From Haemophilus influenzae (GTDB lineage Bacteria; Pseudomonadota; Gammaproteobacteria; Enterobacterales; Pasteurellaceae): DNA of 64,000 nt. Of the stretch, positions 1-10,442 are shown piece after piece (position 1 is the stretch's first letter; every line of letters begins with the position of its first letter). Made by a program: the position numbers and the translations under genes. A model generated the notes under the pieces. The model made no database searches. It was given only the letters and a program-made list of their open reading frames with translations, and was not told where the DNA came from. The stretch lies in contig NZ_LN831035.1 of NCBI RefSeq assembly GCF_001457655.1, positions 248,001 through 312,000 on the forward strand, given 5' to 3'.

Positions 1-2752
1 AGAAGATATGTGTAAGCTGTTTGCAGACATTCCTTCCGCTCTCGAAAATACCTTATTAATTGCGCAACGTTGTAGTGTGACTTTGCGCCTTGGTCAATAT
101 TTCTTACCTCAATTTCCAACTGGCGATTTAAGTACAGAAGATTTCTTAGTGCAAAAATCCAAAGAGGGCTTGGAAGAACGTTTAGTTTTTTTATTCCCTG
201 ATGAAAAAGTGCGGTTAGAAAAACGACCAAAATATGATGAACGCTTGCAAGTTGAGCTAGATGTAATTAACCAAATGGGGTTCCCAGGTTATTTCTTGAT
301 CGTAATGGAATTTATTCAATGGTCTAAGGATAACGATATTCCAGTAGGGCCAGGTCGTGGTTCTGGTGCGGGTTCATTAGTGGCTTATGCATTAAAAATC
401 ACTGATTTAGATCCGTTAGAGTTTGATTTGCTATTTGAACGTTTCTTAAATCCAGAACGTGTGTCTATGCCCGATTTCGACGTGGATTTCTGTATGGATG
501 GTCGCGATCGCGTGATTGAGCACGTTGCAGAAACCTATGGTCGTGGCGCGGTATCACAAATTATTACCTTTGGCACAATGGCGGCGAAAGCGGTTATTCG
601 AGATGTAGGGCGAGTGCTGGGGCATCCTTATGGTTTCGTTGATCGTATTTCTAAATTGATTCCGCCAGATCCAGGTATGACGCTTGCCAAAGCGTTTGAG
701 ACCGAGCCGCAATTACAGACTGCCTACGATAGCGATGAAGAAGTGCGAGCATTGATTAACATGGCGCGCAAGCTGGAAGGTGTGACACGTAATGCAGGTA
801 AACATGCAGGTGGCGTGGTCATTTCGCCAACCTTAATTACTGATTTCGCACCACTCTATTGTGATAATGAAGGCTTACATCCGGTTACTCACTTTGATAA
901 AAATGATGTGGAATATGCAGGGCTTGTGAAATTTGACTTCCTAGGCTTGCGTACTCTCACTATCATTAAATGGGCATTGGATATAATTAATGTTCGTATG
1001 GTGCGTGAAGGCAAGCCTCGAGTAGATATTGCCGCCATTCCACTTGATGATCCTGAATCTTTTGAATTACTTAAACGTTCCGAAACCACCGCTGTGTTCC
1101 AGTTGGAATCACGAGGTATGAAAGATTTGATCAAACGCCTGCAACCTGACTGTTTTGAAGATATTATCGCATTGGTAGCATTGTTCCGTCCGGGTCCGTT
1201 ACAATCGGGTATGGTAGATAACTTTATCGACCGTAAACACGGGAGAGAAGAAGTATCTTACCCTGACGCAGAATATCAACATGCAAGTTTGAAACCTATT
1301 CTTGAGCCGACTTACGGCATTATTTTGTATCAAGAACAAGTGATGCAAATTGCGCAGGTGTTGGCTGGCTATACGCTGGGTGGGGCTGACTTATTGCGTC
1401 GAGCAATGGGTAAAAAGAAACCAGAAGAAATGGCAAAACAGCGTTTAGTGTTTAAAGAGGGGGCTGAGAAAAACGGTGTTGATGGCGAGCTATCTATGAA
1501 GATTTTCGACTTGGTGGAAAAATTTGCTGGCTATGGTTTTAATAAATCTCACTCCGCTGCTTATGCCTTGGTGTCTTACCAAACTCTTTGGCTTAAAACT
1601 CATTTCCCTGCAGAATTTATGGCTGCAGTGATGACATCTGAAATGGATAATACGGATAAAATCGTAGGTTTGTACGACGAATGTTTGCGTATGGGCTTAA
1701 AAGTGACGCCACCAGATATTAATATCGGAAAACACCATTTTAGTGTCAATGAACAAGGCGAAATTGTGTATGGGATTGGCGCGATTAAAGGCGTGGGGGA
1801 AGGCCCGATTGAAGCACTTGTGGCGGCAAGAAATGAAGGGGGGATTTTCAAAGATTTATTCGATTTATGCGCTCGTGTAGATTTGAAAAAAATTAACCGC
1901 CGTACTTTTGAAAGCCTAATTATGTCGGGTGCCTTTGATAAATTAGGCCCACATCGCGCCGCACTTTCTAAGAATTTGGAAGATGCACTTAGAGCTTCCG
2001 ATCAGCATGCGAAAGATGAAGCAATGGGACAAACGGATATGTTCGGTGTGCTGACTGAAACCCATGAAGACGTGGAAAATGCCTATGCTAATACACCACC
2101 TTACACTGAAAAACAAATCCTTGATGGCGAACGAGAAACCTTGGGGCTTTATTTAAGTAGCCATCCTGTTAGCCGTTATTTGAAAGAACTTTCTCATTAC
2201 ACATCAACGCGGTTGAAAGATCTCGCACCAAATCGCCGTGGACAAATTAGCACTGTGGCGGGGCTAGTCGTGGCATCGAGAATTGCGATGACGAAAAAAG
2301 GCAATCGTCTAGGTATTGCAACATTGGACGATCGTTCAGGTCGCTTAGATTTAACATTATTTGGTGAAAGCCTAGAACAATTTGGTGAGAAATTACAAAA
2401 AGATACAGTGATTGTTGCTTCAGGGCAGGTGAGCTTTGATGATTTCTCTGGTGGCTTGAAAATGACGGTGCGCGAGTTAATGACCTTAGATGAGGCACGT
2501 TCTCGTTATGTCAAATCCTTGGCTATTAGTCTTTCTGAGCATCAAATTACACCAAGTTTCATTAAACAATTTAAAGCATTACTTGAGCCAGTGAGTGGTG
2601 GAACATTGCCTATTAACGTGTATTATCAAAGTCCGAAAGGTCGTGCGTTGTTACGTTTAGGCGTGCAATGGTCGATCATTCCAACAGATGAAATTCTGAC
2701 GGAATTGGTGAATTTACTCGGCGAAAGTGCGGTGGAATTAGAGTTTGAATAA
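1..2752 (+). CDS. dnaE: DNA polymerase III alpha subunit, 3' portion (5' end outside window)
   Basis: Catalytic subunit of the replicative DNA polymerase III holoenzyme. About 916 codons are visible; the family is about 1160 residues, so most of the N-terminal PHP domain lies before base 1. The frame is open through base 2 (Glu-Asp precede the first visible Met at base 8), so that Met is internal. Numbering from it, the catalytic aspartates lie in PDFDVDF (D156, D158), followed by the palm and fingers. The beta-clamp motif QTDMF is at 675-679, and an OB-fold region (about 745-800) precedes the C-terminal tau-binding part. The gene ends in a hairpin shared with convergent ilvA. Two uptake signals (207, 2725) lie inside the gene. 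The family assignment is secure. Confidence 0.97.
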   Translation, partial: EDMCKLFADIPSALENTLLIAQRCSVTLRLGQYFLPQFPTGDLSTEDFLVQKSKEGLEERLVFLFPDEKVRLEKRPKYDERLQVELDVINQMGFPGYFLIVMEFIQWSKDNDIPVGPGRGSGAGSLVAYALKITDLDPLEFDLLFERFLNPERVSMPDFDVDFCMDGRDRVIEHVAETYGRGAVSQIITFGTMAAKAVIRDVGRVLGHPYGFVDRISKLIPPDPGMTLAKAFETEPQLQTAYDSDEEVRALINMARKLEGVTRNAGKHAGGVVISPTLITDFAPLYCDNEGLHPVTHFDKNDVEYAGLVKFDFLGLRTLTIIKWALDIINVRMVREGKPRVDIAAIPLDDPESFELLKRSETTAVFQLESRGMKDLIKRLQPDCFEDIIALVALFRPGPLQSGMVDNFIDRKHGREEVSYPDAEYQHASLKPILEPTYGIILYQEQVMQIAQVLAGYTLGGADLLRRAMGKKKPEEMAKQRLVFKEGAEKNGVDGELSMKIFDLVEKFAGYGFNKSHSAAYALVSYQTLWLKTHFPAEFMAAVMTSEMDNTDKIVGLYDECLRMGLKVTPPDINIGKHHFSVNEQGEIVYGIGAIKGVGEGPIEALVAARNEGGIFKDLFDLCARVDLKKINRRTFESLIMSGAFDKLGPHRAALSKNLEDALRASDQHAKDEAMGQTDMFGVLTETHEDVENAYANTPPYTEKQILDGERETLGLYLSSHPVSRYLKELSHYTSTRLKDLAPNRRGQISTVAGLVVASRIAMTKKGNRLGIATLDDRSGRLDLTLFGESLEQFGEKLQKDTVIVASGQVSFDDFSGGLKMTVRELMTLDEARSRYVKSLAISLSEHQITPSFIKQFKALLEPVSGGTLPINVYYQSPKGRALLRLGVQWSIIPTDEILTELVNLLGESAVELEFE

Positions 2753-2754
2753 GA

Positions 2755-2784
2755 CAAAGGCGTGAAAAATATCACGCCTTTTTA
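2755..2784. terminator. Bidirectional terminator between dnaE and ilvA
   Basis: A nine-base stem AAGGCGTGA (2757-2765) pairs with TCACGCCTT (2772-2780) across a six-base loop. A-rich and T-rich flanks give a U-tract in both directions. It sits between the convergent stops of dnaE (2752) and ilvA (2790). Confidence 0.85.
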
Positions 2785-2789
2785 TAAGA

Positions 2790-4331
2790 TTAACGTAAGA
2801 AATAACGATAAGATTTGCTTTCTGTTACATCTTCAAAAACATAATTGAGTTGGGCAAGTGCCTGTTCAAATTCTGCTTGTTCGCGTTCTTCAATTTGGAA
2901 CCCAGCAAGGATATTTCCATAGTCCGCACCGTGGGCACGATAGTGAAATAATGAAATATTCCAACGATTTTGCAAGGTTTCCAAGAATTTTAATAAGGCA
3001 CCTTTTTGCTCTGGGAATTCGAAGGTATATAAACGTTCGTTATCATTTGATGCTCGACCACCCATTAAATAGCGAACATGCGTTTTCGCAATATCATCAT
3101 CAGACATATCCTCAACATCAAAACCATTTTTCGTGAGGTCTGCAATAATATCTGCTTTTTCTTGCTCATTTGTCGTTCTTACCCCAACAAACACGCAAGC
3201 ACGTTTATCATCTGCATAACGATAACTGAATTCGGTTACAGCTCTGTTACCTAATACATAAGCAAATTTTAAGAAACTACCTGGTTGTTCAGGCATGGTC
3301 ACGGCTAATAAAGCCTCTCGATTTTCACCAATTTCACAACGTTCAGATACATAACGTAATGTGTGGAAATTCAAGTTCGCGCCAGACAAAATTGCCGCCA
3401 TATTTTTGCCTTCAATATGGTTTTGTTTCGCATATTTTTTCAAACCAGCCAAACCTAATGCACCTGATGGTTCTGCAACAGCACGAACGTTCTCAAACAA
3501 ATCTTTCATTGCTGCGCATACTTCGTCACTATCGACCAATACCATATCATCAAGATATTGTTGGCATAGGCGGAATGTTTCGTCGCCAATGCGTTTTACG
3601 GCAACGCCATCGGCAAATAATCCAACATGGGTTAAATCTGTTGGTTCGCCTTTATCGAGAGCGGCTTTTAAGCATGCAGAATCCTTTGATTCTACACCGA
3701 TGATTTTAATTTCTGGCATAAATTGCTTAAGCAAAATTGCCACACCCGCAGCTAAGCCACCACCACCGACTTGTACAAACACATAATCCAAATCTGCCAC
3801 TTGTTGTAGCATTTCCATCGCTAACGTGCCTTGTCCAGCGATTACCAATGGATGATCGAATGGTGGAATAAATGTCATATTTTTTTCTTTTGAAAGCTCG
3901 ATGGCTTTTGCTTTGGCTTCATCGAAATTAGCACCGTGCAACAACACCTCACCACCAAAACCACGCACTGCATCCACTTTAATGCTTGGGGTGTTTTGTG
4001 GCATAACAATTAATGCTTTTAAGCCTAATTGTTTCGCTGATAATGCCACGCCTTGTGCATGGTTACCTGCAGATGCCGCTATTACGCCTGCTGCTTTTTG
4101 TTCCTCTGAAAGGCTAGAAATCATTGCGTAAGCACCGCGTAGTTTAAAGCTATTTACTGGCTGACGGTCTTCTCGTTTAATCCAGATATTATTGTGCAGT
4201 CGTTCAGAAAGTTTTCCCATTTTTTGTAAAGGGGTCACTTGTGCAGCTTCATATACGCGCGAACCAAGTTTAACAATGGCATTGATATAATCTGATTGAG
4301 AGGGTTGAGGATTGGTGAGTAGATTTTTCAT
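2790..4331 (-). CDS. ilvA: Biosynthetic threonine dehydratase (threonine ammonia-lyase)
   Basis: Deaminates L-threonine to 2-oxobutanoate, the first committed step of isoleucine synthesis; a cytoplasmic PLP enzyme. At 513 residues it is the usual length for the biosynthetic form. The PLP lysine is K63 in NSFKLRGAY, and the glycine-rich phosphate loop GGGGLAAG lies near 189-196. The two C-terminal ACT-like regulatory domains (about 335-513) mark the isoleucine-inhibited biosynthetic enzyme rather than the short catabolic TdcB. It lies 79 bp downstream of ilvD on the same strand, so the order is ilvG relic, ilvD, ilvA; ilvE, present between ilvM and ilvD in enterobacteria, is absent here. Confidence 0.96.
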   Translation of the reverse strand: MKNLLTNPQPSQSDYINAIVKLGSRVYEAAQVTPLQKMGKLSERLHNNIWIKREDRQPVNSFKLRGAYAMISSLSEEQKAAGVIAASAGNHAQGVALSAKQLGLKALIVMPQNTPSIKVDAVRGFGGEVLLHGANFDEAKAKAIELSKEKNMTFIPPFDHPLVIAGQGTLAMEMLQQVADLDYVFVQVGGGGLAAGVAILLKQFMPEIKIIGVESKDSACLKAALDKGEPTDLTHVGLFADGVAVKRIGDETFRLCQQYLDDMVLVDSDEVCAAMKDLFENVRAVAEPSGALGLAGLKKYAKQNHIEGKNMAAILSGANLNFHTLRYVSERCEIGENREALLAVTMPEQPGSFLKFAYVLGNRAVTEFSYRYADDKRACVFVGVRTTNEQEKADIIADLTKNGFDVEDMSDDDIAKTHVRYLMGGRASNDNERLYTFEFPEQKGALLKFLETLQNRWNISLFHYRAHGADYGNILAGFQIEEREQAEFEQALAQLNYVFEDVTESKSYRYFLR

Positions 4332-4379
4332 AGTGTTTGTTTTGATGATAAAGTGCGGTTAGTTTTTCCTTTGTTTTAT

Positions 4380-4401
4380 CCCCCTCTTATGAAAGAGGGG
4401 A
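4380..4401 (-). other. Intercistronic hairpin between ilvD and ilvA
   Basis: A perfect eight-base stem CCCCTCTT (4381-4388) and AAGAGGGG (4393-4400) with a four-base loop. No U-tract follows on the transcribed strand, so it looks more like an mRNA-stabilising or processing hairpin than a strong terminator. An uptake signal lies beside it at 4351. Confidence 0.5.
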
Positions 4402-4410
4402 ACCGTTAAA

Positions 4411-6249
4411 TTATTTTAATAATGTTTTATCGCGTACCGCACCTTTGTCCGCTGAGGTCGCAAAGTGACCGAATACTTTTAAAGCGAAAGATACTTCACG
4501 TTCACGGTTAGCTGGCTGCCAACCTTTTTGATCTTGTTCGGCTCTGCGTGCTGCGAGTTCATCATTACTGATTTCTAAGTTAATTGCACGATTTGGAATA
4601 TCAATGTTGATAATATCGCCATCGCGTACTAAGCCGATTGCACCGCCAGAAGCAGCTTCTGGTGAAGCATGTCCAATAGACAAGCCTGATGTACCGCCAG
4701 AGAAGCGACCATCCGTTAATAAAGCGCATTTTTTGCCCAAGCCCATCGATTTTAAGTAACTGGTTGGGTATAACATTTCTTGCATACCTGGTCCGCCTTT
4801 AGGCCCTTCGTAACGGATAACAACAACATGACCTTCTTTGACTTTGCCACCTAAAATGCCTGCAACCGCATCTTCTTGGCTTTCAAATACGATTGCTGTG
4901 CCAGTGAATTTCCAAATAGATTCATCTACACCAGCGGTTTTAACGATACATCCGTCTTCAGCGAGATTACCGAATAATACGGCTAAGCCACCTTCTTGTG
5001 AAATCGCATTTTCTTTATTGCGAATACAACCGTTTACACGATCATTATCAACGGTATCCCAGCGGCAATCTTGTGAGAATGCTTGAGTTGTGCGGATACC
5101 TGCAGGGCCTGCACGGAAGAATTTATGTAATTCTTCATCTTGATTGCGAATAATATCGTATTGGTCTAGTTGCTCTCCCATGCTCATTCCAAGCACGGTG
5201 TGTGTATTTTTATGAATTAATCCAGCGCGATCTAATTCACCCAACAATCCCATAATACCGCCTGCACGGTGTACGTCTTCCATATGATATTTATTGGTGT
5301 TTGGTGCAATTCTGCTTAAACAAGGCACTTTGCGCGATAAACGGTCAATATCTTCCATTTTAAAATCCACGCCTGCTTCTTGTGCTGCCGCTAATAAGTG
5401 TAAAACAGTGTTACTTGAACCACCCATTGCGATATCGAGGCTCATTGCATTTTCAAAGGCATCAAAAGTACCGATTGAACGAGGCAATACGCTTGCATCA
5501 TCTTGTTCATAATAGCGTTTGCAAAGCTCGACAATTTGACGACCTGCTTTTAAGAATAATTCTTTGCGGTCTGCGTGAGTGGCTAACATAGAACCATTAC
5601 CAGGTAAAGATAAACCTAAGGCTTCAGTTAAGCAGTTCATTGAGTTAGCGGTAAACATGCCAGAGCAAGAACCACAAGTTGGGCAAGCGCTACGCTCAAT
5701 CGCATCAATACGCTCATCGCTTACATTTGGATCGGCTGCCTCAATCATCGCATCTACTAAATCTAAGCGGATTAATTGATCAGAAAGTTTAGTTTTACCT
5801 GCTTCCATCGGGCCGCCTGAAACGAAGATAGTTGGAATATTTAAACGCATTGCCGCCATTAACATTCCTGGAGTGATTTTGTCACAGTTGGAAATACACA
5901 CCATCGCATCAGCACAGTGCGCATTGACCATATATTCCACGCTATCAGCGATTAAATCACGGCTTGGTAAGGAATAAAGCATCCCACCGTGTCCCATCGC
6001 GATACCATCATCCACCGCAATGGTGTTAAATTCTTTTGCTACGCCGCCCGCTTTTTCAATTTCTGCGGCAACAAGCTGTCCCATATCTTTTAAATGCACA
6101 TGCCCTGGTACGAATTGCGTGAAAGAGTTCACCACCGCAATAATCGGTTTACCAAAGTCATTTTCCTTCATTCCTGTTGCACGCCATAAGGCACGTGCGC
6201 CTGCCATATTACGACCTTGTGTGCTGGTCGCTGAACGTAGTTTGGGCAT
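4411..6249 (-). CDS. ilvD: Dihydroxy-acid dehydratase
   Basis: Dehydrates 2,3-dihydroxy-isovalerate and 2,3-dihydroxy-3-methylvalerate to the keto acids that precede valine and isoleucine; a cytoplasmic iron-sulfur enzyme. At 612 residues it is full length for the IlvD/Edd family. Cluster cysteines are visible as C122 in CISNCDK and C195 in CPTCGSC; the sequence aligns without gaps to enterobacterial IlvD from memory. It starts at the ATG at 6249, 41 bp after the ilvG-ilvM relic on the same strand, and is probably cotranscribed with it and with ilvA. Because the relic upstream is unlikely to be an enzyme, acetolactate for this step must come from another synthase (ilvIH elsewhere in the genome; inference). 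Confidence 0.96.
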   Translation of the reverse strand: MPKLRSATSTQGRNMAGARALWRATGMKENDFGKPIIAVVNSFTQFVPGHVHLKDMGQLVAAEIEKAGGVAKEFNTIAVDDGIAMGHGGMLYSLPSRDLIADSVEYMVNAHCADAMVCISNCDKITPGMLMAAMRLNIPTIFVSGGPMEAGKTKLSDQLIRLDLVDAMIEAADPNVSDERIDAIERSACPTCGSCSGMFTANSMNCLTEALGLSLPGNGSMLATHADRKELFLKAGRQIVELCKRYYEQDDASVLPRSIGTFDAFENAMSLDIAMGGSSNTVLHLLAAAQEAGVDFKMEDIDRLSRKVPCLSRIAPNTNKYHMEDVHRAGGIMGLLGELDRAGLIHKNTHTVLGMSMGEQLDQYDIIRNQDEELHKFFRAGPAGIRTTQAFSQDCRWDTVDNDRVNGCIRNKENAISQEGGLAVLFGNLAEDGCIVKTAGVDESIWKFTGTAIVFESQEDAVAGILGGKVKEGHVVVIRYEGPKGGPGMQEMLYPTSYLKSMGLGKKCALLTDGRFSGGTSGLSIGHASPEAASGGAIGLVRDGDIINIDIPNRAINLEISNDELAARRAEQDQKGWQPANREREVSFALKVFGHFATSADKGAVRDKTLLK

Positions 6250-6290
6250 AAATAATCTCTCCGAGTAAAATTTAGGGTTCGTTTGTATGA

Positions 6291-6917
6291 TTAATTAACC
6301 ATTAAAACATCCGGCAGCTTAACCAACTGATTCACTAATAGATCTAAAGTGCGGTCAGATTTTACAGTGATTTTTAACCGCACTTGGGTTTCAATGAGTG
6401 TCATTTCCATTGTTGTAACGGTAAATCCGCAGTGACGTGCTACGCGTAAAATGTGTTGCACTGACCACATTTGATGCTGACCCACATCAGTACAAATTAT
6501 CGCATTATTTGGTTTGCGATTAGATAGGCTGTTGAGTAATGCCCAAGGATCAATCGGGCGATTGCCTTGATTTTCAACATAAGTGAAATCTAATTTTGCT
6601 TTGAAATTTCTGATTTGTTCACGCCAAGGTTCAATAGTGACAACTGGAATGGAGTCCATCATGGCATCGCCTAATCCAATAACTAAATTAGTGGCACCAG
6701 AGCCTGATGCTGCAATACAGACGCCCACTTTTCCCGTGGAGCGAGCATAGCCAATCGCAGCCATTGCAGTCCCTTGTTCATTACGACAAAGTAAGTGATC
6801 TAAGCCTGCGTCATAAAGGGCATCGTAGGTTGGCATAATTGCGCCACCGGGATAGCCGAAAAGAGTCGTGACATGATGTGCTTTCAAGCACGCCATGATA
6901 AGTTGTGCACCTGTCAT
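6291..6917 (-). pseudogene. ilvG: In-frame fusion relic of acetolactate synthase II large (ilvG) and small (ilvM) subunits
   Basis: An intact 208-codon ORF made of three pieces. Residues 1-95 match the start of IlvG, including GYPGGAIMP and the ThDP-activating glutamate E47 in [11 protein letters not shown]. Residues 96-156 match a later stretch of IlvG ending in [10 protein letters not shown]. Residues 157-207 match the body of IlvM ([16 protein letters not shown] and [14 protein letters not shown]). About 220 residues of the middle of IlvG are missing, as are the IlvG C-terminus with the ThDP-diphosphate site and the IlvM start. Intact IlvG is about 548 residues. It cannot be a functional acetolactate synthase on known mechanism. 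Two inverted uptake signals (6347, 6377) lie in the ilvM part. Start ATG at 6917; ilvD follows after 41 bp. Confidence 0.88.
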
Positions 6918-7007
6918 TGTGTTTGTTTCCTGTTATTTTTATTTTGGGATAAGTTTAGCATTGTAGCGAAATTTCGAGTCATTGGTAGGGCTTGGAGAGA
7001 AAAAAAC

Positions 7008-7090
7008 GAAAAAAAGTGCGGTGAAAATTGGCTTATTTTGAATATTCCTGTTCTTCCCCTAAAAAATTTAGTGAATTTTTACCGCTCTTT
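7008..7090 (-). promoter_or_regulatory. Terminator-like long stem in the leader of the ilv locus
   Basis: On the minus strand AAAGAGCGGTAAAAATT (7090-7074) can pair with AATTTTCACCGCACTTT (7029-7013; 15 of 17 positions), followed by a run of T. A minus-strand TATAAT (7127-7122) lies upstream. This could be an attenuator or simply a terminator built around an uptake signal (7014). I found no branched-chain-rich leader peptide before it, so classical translational attenuation is not supported. Confidence 0.35.
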
Positions 7091-7101
7091 AAGCTTGCTT
7101 A

Positions 7102-7129
7102 TTGACTGATTGTTAGATTTCATTATATT
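7102..7129 (+). promoter_or_regulatory. Candidate sigma-70 promoter of the sodium-dependent transporter
   Basis: TTGACT (7102-7107), a 16-base spacer, then TATATT (7124-7129), with the ATG at 7164 and an AGGATA ribosome-binding sequence just before it. Judged by eye. Confidence 0.45.
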
Positions 7130-7163
7130 GAAACTCTTTTCATTTTTTTACATAGGATAATTT

Positions 7164-8690
7164 ATGGTGCACTCAGCTCCAAAAGCACAAAAGCGTGAGA
7201 CTTTTTCTGGTCGTCGCGCATTTATTCTGGCAGCAATTGGTTCTGCCGTTGGTCTTGGTAATATTTGGCGTTTTCCTTACACCACTTATGAAAACGGTGG
7301 TGGCGCATTTATCATCCCTTACCTTATTGCATTATTAACCGCAGGGATTCCTCTTTTATTCCTAGATTATGCCATTGGGCACCGTCATCGTGGTGGTGCG
7401 CCACTTTCTTATCGTCGTGTTAGCCCGCACTTTGAAGTGTTTGGCTGGTGGCAAATGATGGTGAATGTCATCATCGGATTATATTACGCTGTAGTGTTAG
7501 GCTGGGCAGCAAGCTACACATATTTTTCTTTCACTGGTGCGTGGGGCGATAAACCCATTGATTTCTTCATCGGTGAATTTTTAAAAATGGGCGATATTAA
7601 AAACGGTATCAGCTTTGAATTTGTTGGTATGGTAACCGCACCATTAATTGCGATGTGGATTGTTGCCTTAGGCGTGCTTTCTATGGGTGTTCAAAAAGGA
7701 ATTGCTAAGGTCTCTTCCGTATTAATGCCAGTGCTCGTCGTGATGTTTATGGTGCTTGTGATTTATTCCTTATTCTTACCAGGTGCGGCAAAAGGTTTAG
7801 ATGCATTATTTACACCAGATTGGACAAAATTATCCAACCCGAGTGTGTGGATTGCCGCCTATGGGCAAATCTTCTTCTCTCTTTCAATCGGCTTTGGGAT
7901 TATGGTGACTTACGCCTCTTATCTTAAAAAAGAATCCGATTTGACGGGTAGTGGCTTGGTTGTAGGTTTTGCTAACAGTAGCTTTGAAGTGTTAGCAGGT
8001 ATCGGCGTATTTGCAGCATTAGGTTTTATTGCAACAGCGCAAGGTCAAGAAGTTAGCGAAGTAGCAAAAGGCGGAATTGGTTTAGCATTTTTCGCATTCC
8101 CAACCATCATCAACAAAGCTCCATTTGGCGAAGTGCTAGGCATGTTATTCTTTGGTGCATTAACCTTTGCCGCATTGACTTCATTCATCTCAGTTATCGA
8201 AGTAATTATTTCCGCAATTCAAGATAAAATTCGTATTAGCCGTGGAAAAGTGACATTCATCGTGGGTGTACCAATGATGCTAGTTTCTGTCATCTTATTC
8301 GGTACAACAACTGGCTTACCGATGTTAGATGTGTTCGATAAATTTGTGAACTATTTCGGTATTGTTGCCGTAGCATTTGCGTCTTTAATTGCGATTGTAG
8401 CAAATGAAAAACTCGGTTTATTGGGTAATCACTTAAATGAAACGTCATCTTTCAAAGTGGGTTTCTTCTGGCGTTTATGCATTGTATTAACGAGTGGTGT
8501 TTTAGCATTTATGCTTTTCAGCGAAGGGGCAAAAGTCTTCTCTGAAGGTTACGAAGGCTATCCAAACTGGTTTGTAAATACCTTTGGTTGGGGAATGTCG
8601 ATTAGCTTACTTGTCGTGGCATTTTTCCTTTCTCGCTTAAAATGGAAAAGCGAAACCAAATTAACGATTGATGAAACTAAAGGAGAATAA
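7164..8690 (+). CDS. Sodium-dependent transporter, neurotransmitter:sodium symporter (NSS/SNF) family
   Basis: Inner-membrane secondary transporter of 508 residues with the LeuT fold. The family signature is clear at the N-terminus: [13 protein letters not shown] with the following NGGGAF (about 32-55) forms TM1, the sodium and substrate site. About 11-12 hydrophobic segments follow. The substrate cannot be read from sequence; the immediately following 31-residue gene is of the MetS type, which in Corynebacterium pairs with an NSS methionine/alanine importer, so a small neutral amino acid is likely (inference). Start ATG at 7164. Rd counterpart HI0736 from memory. Confidence 0.9.
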   Translation: MVHSAPKAQKRETFSGRRAFILAAIGSAVGLGNIWRFPYTTYENGGGAFIIPYLIALLTAGIPLLFLDYAIGHRHRGGAPLSYRRVSPHFEVFGWWQMMVNVIIGLYYAVVLGWAASYTYFSFTGAWGDKPIDFFIGEFLKMGDIKNGISFEFVGMVTAPLIAMWIVALGVLSMGVQKGIAKVSSVLMPVLVVMFMVLVIYSLFLPGAAKGLDALFTPDWTKLSNPSVWIAAYGQIFFSLSIGFGIMVTYASYLKKESDLTGSGLVVGFANSSFEVLAGIGVFAALGFIATAQGQEVSEVAKGGIGLAFFAFPTIINKAPFGEVLGMLFFGALTFAALTSFISVIEVIISAIQDKIRISRGKVTFIVGVPMMLVSVILFGTTTGLPMLDVFDKFVNYFGIVAVAFASLIAIVANEKLGLLGNHLNETSSFKVGFFWRLCIVLTSGVLAFMLFSEGAKVFSEGYEGYPNWFVNTFGWGMSISLLVVAFFLSRLKWKSETKLTIDETKGE

Positions 8691-8691
8691 A

Positions 8692-8787
8692 ATGACTACT
8701 GGCGCAATTATTATGATGATCATAGCCCTTACTTTATTGTGGGGAGGATTAATTTACGCGTCGCTTCGCTTACCGAAAGAAAACTAA
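8692..8787 (+). CDS. MetS-like small membrane subunit of the NSS amino-acid importer (31 aa)
   Basis: A 31-codon gene starting one base after the stop of the NSS transporter, with its ribosome-binding site (AGGAGA) inside the last codons of that gene. The product MTTGAIIMMIIALTLLWGGL... is one hydrophobic helix with a short charged tail ending LPKEN. Known MetS-type methionine/alanine importer small subunits are short single-helix peptides encoded directly after an NSS transporter, and position, length and the WGG(L/I) pattern all fit. It is shorter than common annotation cut-offs and easily missed. The role as an accessory subunit is inferred from the family. Confidence 0.8.
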   Translation: MTTGAIIMMIIALTLLWGGLIYASLRLPKEN

Positions 8788-8919
8788 TCCTAAAATTAAC
8801 CGCACTTTTATCTGTATCTAAAAGTTGGGCTTATCCACCAGCTTTTAGGTACGATTTTATGGATAAGTATTATTCTAGTATCATTAAGTAAAATAACGAG
8901 TTTTTGCTTTACCGCACTT

Positions 8920-9633
8920 CTAATCTTTAATAAAACCAAATTCTCCGCTTTCATCCATTTTTAAAATTGATGCGTAATTTTTTCGCCAATCCCCTAATAC
9001 AATTCGGGTAAATTCTTCTTGTTGATGAATCGCCTCACGGTGTGTGTGTCCGTGAATTAATAAATTTACATCAAACTCTTGTACTTTTTCTGCCGTGAAG
9101 GCTTGGTTTACATCCATAATTTCCTGTGATTTCGCTTGTTTATCTTGATTGCTCTTTGCTCGAATTTTCTCCGCAATTATCACCCGCACTTTTAATGGCA
9201 AGCACAAAAACAAACGTTGCAGCCATTTTTGATGCACTCTACGGCGAAATTGTTGGTAAGCCTCATCATCAATACAAAGCGTATCGCCATGACAAAGTAA
9301 GATTTTTTTATCATAAAGTGTGATTAATTGATAATCAGGTAAAAGCTGAACACCTGTATCTTTCGCAAAACGTTCACCAATTAAGAAATCACGGTTACCG
9401 TGCTGAAAATAACATTGCACACCTTGATTACTTACAGACTTAATTAAATCTTTAACTTGTTGAATCAATGCAGATTGCTCATCATCACCAATCCAAAAAT
9501 CAAAAAGATCACCTAAAATGTAAAGCCGTTCAGCCTGTGGGGCAAGATTCTGCATAAAATCGACAAAAAGTGCGGTCAATTCTGGCTGAGTTTCGCTTAA
9601 ATGCAAATCAGAAATAAAATAGCTATGTTTCAT
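8920..9633 (-). CDS. lpxH: UDP-2,3-diacylglucosamine diphosphatase
   Basis: Hydrolyses UDP-2,3-diacylglucosamine to lipid X and UMP in lipid A synthesis; a peripheral inner-membrane, Mn-dependent calcineurin-like phosphoesterase. At 237 residues it is the normal length. The metal ligands are all visible: D9 and H11 in SDLHLS, D42 in GDLFDFW, N80 in HGNRD, H115 in LLCHGD, and H194, H196 and H198 in HGHTHR. The H. influenzae enzyme (HI0735) is a well-studied LpxH. It is divergent from plsC, another membrane-lipid gene, with 85 bp between them. An uptake signal (9568) lies in the gene and another (8911) abuts its stop. Confidence 0.95.
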
Positions 9634-9681
9634 AAAAATTCCACGATTTTTGTTTAGATTAACACATATTGATATTGAATT

Positions 9682-9690
9682 TGCTATACT
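9682..9690 (+). promoter_or_regulatory. Candidate extended -10 element of plsC
   Basis: TGCTATACT, an extended -10 (TGn plus TATACT), lies 29 bases before the plsC ATG. No convincing -35 sits at the expected distance, which is tolerated by extended -10 promoters. Confidence 0.35.
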
Positions 9691-9718
9691 TTAACGAAAT
9701 TTTGTATAGGGCATCCTT

Positions 9719-10441
9719 ATGTTAAAACTACTTCGAATTTTCCTCGTATTAATCTGCTGTATTCTAATTTGTGTACTGGGTACGATTTATTCTTTTATCC
9801 GCTTTAAAAATCCAAGCAACGTAGGCATTGTTGCTCGTTGGTTTGGACGCTTATATCCACTTTTTGGCTTAAAGGTAGAACATCGTATTCCTCAAGATCA
9901 GAAGCAAATTAGCCGCGCCATTTATATCGGTAATCATCAAAATAATTATGATATGGTAACAATCTCTTATATGGTGCAACCTCGCACAGTAAGTGTGGGT
10001 AAAAAAAGCTTAATTTGGATACCCTTCTTCGGCATTTTATATTGGGTAACGGGTAATATTTTCTTGGATAGAGAAAACCGCACAAAAGCGCATAATACGA
10101 TGTCACAGCTTGCACGACGAATTAATGAAGATAATTTATCAATTTGGATGTTCCCAGAAGGCACTCGCAATCGCGGTCGCGGTTTATTACCCTTTAAAAC
10201 GGGTGCATTCCATGCGGCGATTTCAGCAGGTGTACCAATTATTCCAGTGGTGTGTTCAAGCACGCATAACAAAATTAATTTAAATCGTTGGGATAATGGC
10301 AAAGTGATTTGCGAAATAATGGATCCAATCGATGTTTCAGGCTATACCAAAGACAATGTTCGCGATCTTGCGGCTTATTGTCATGATCTAATGGAAAAAC
10401 GCATTGCCGAACTTGATGAAGAGATAGCAAAAGGAAACTAA
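9719..10441 (+). CDS. plsC: 1-acyl-sn-glycerol-3-phosphate acyltransferase
   Basis: Transfers an acyl chain to lysophosphatidic acid to give phosphatidic acid at the inner membrane. At 240 residues it has an N-terminal membrane segment (about 3-25), the catalytic HX4D motif H73-QNNY-D78, the glycerol-phosphate site FPEGTR (145-150) and the later VPIIPV motif. The next gene starts one base after its stop, so plsC and the sufI-like gene are cotranscribed and probably translationally coupled. The same plsC-sufI pairing occurs in enterobacteria. Confidence 0.95.
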   Translation: MLKLLRIFLVLICCILICVLGTIYSFIRFKNPSNVGIVARWFGRLYPLFGLKVEHRIPQDQKQISRAIYIGNHQNNYDMVTISYMVQPRTVSVGKKSLIWIPFFGILYWVTGNIFLDRENRTKAHNTMSQLARRINEDNLSIWMFPEGTRNRGRGLLPFKTGAFHAAISAGVPIIPVVCSSTHNKINLNRWDNGKVICEIMDPIDVSGYTKDNVRDLAAYCHDLMEKRIAELDEEIAKGN

Positions 10442-10442
10442 A

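Noticed and set aside
7008..7090. Classical leader-peptide attenuator of the ilv operon
   Set aside because: No start codon followed by Ile, Val or Leu codons is present before the terminator-like stem, so only a terminator-like element is claimed.
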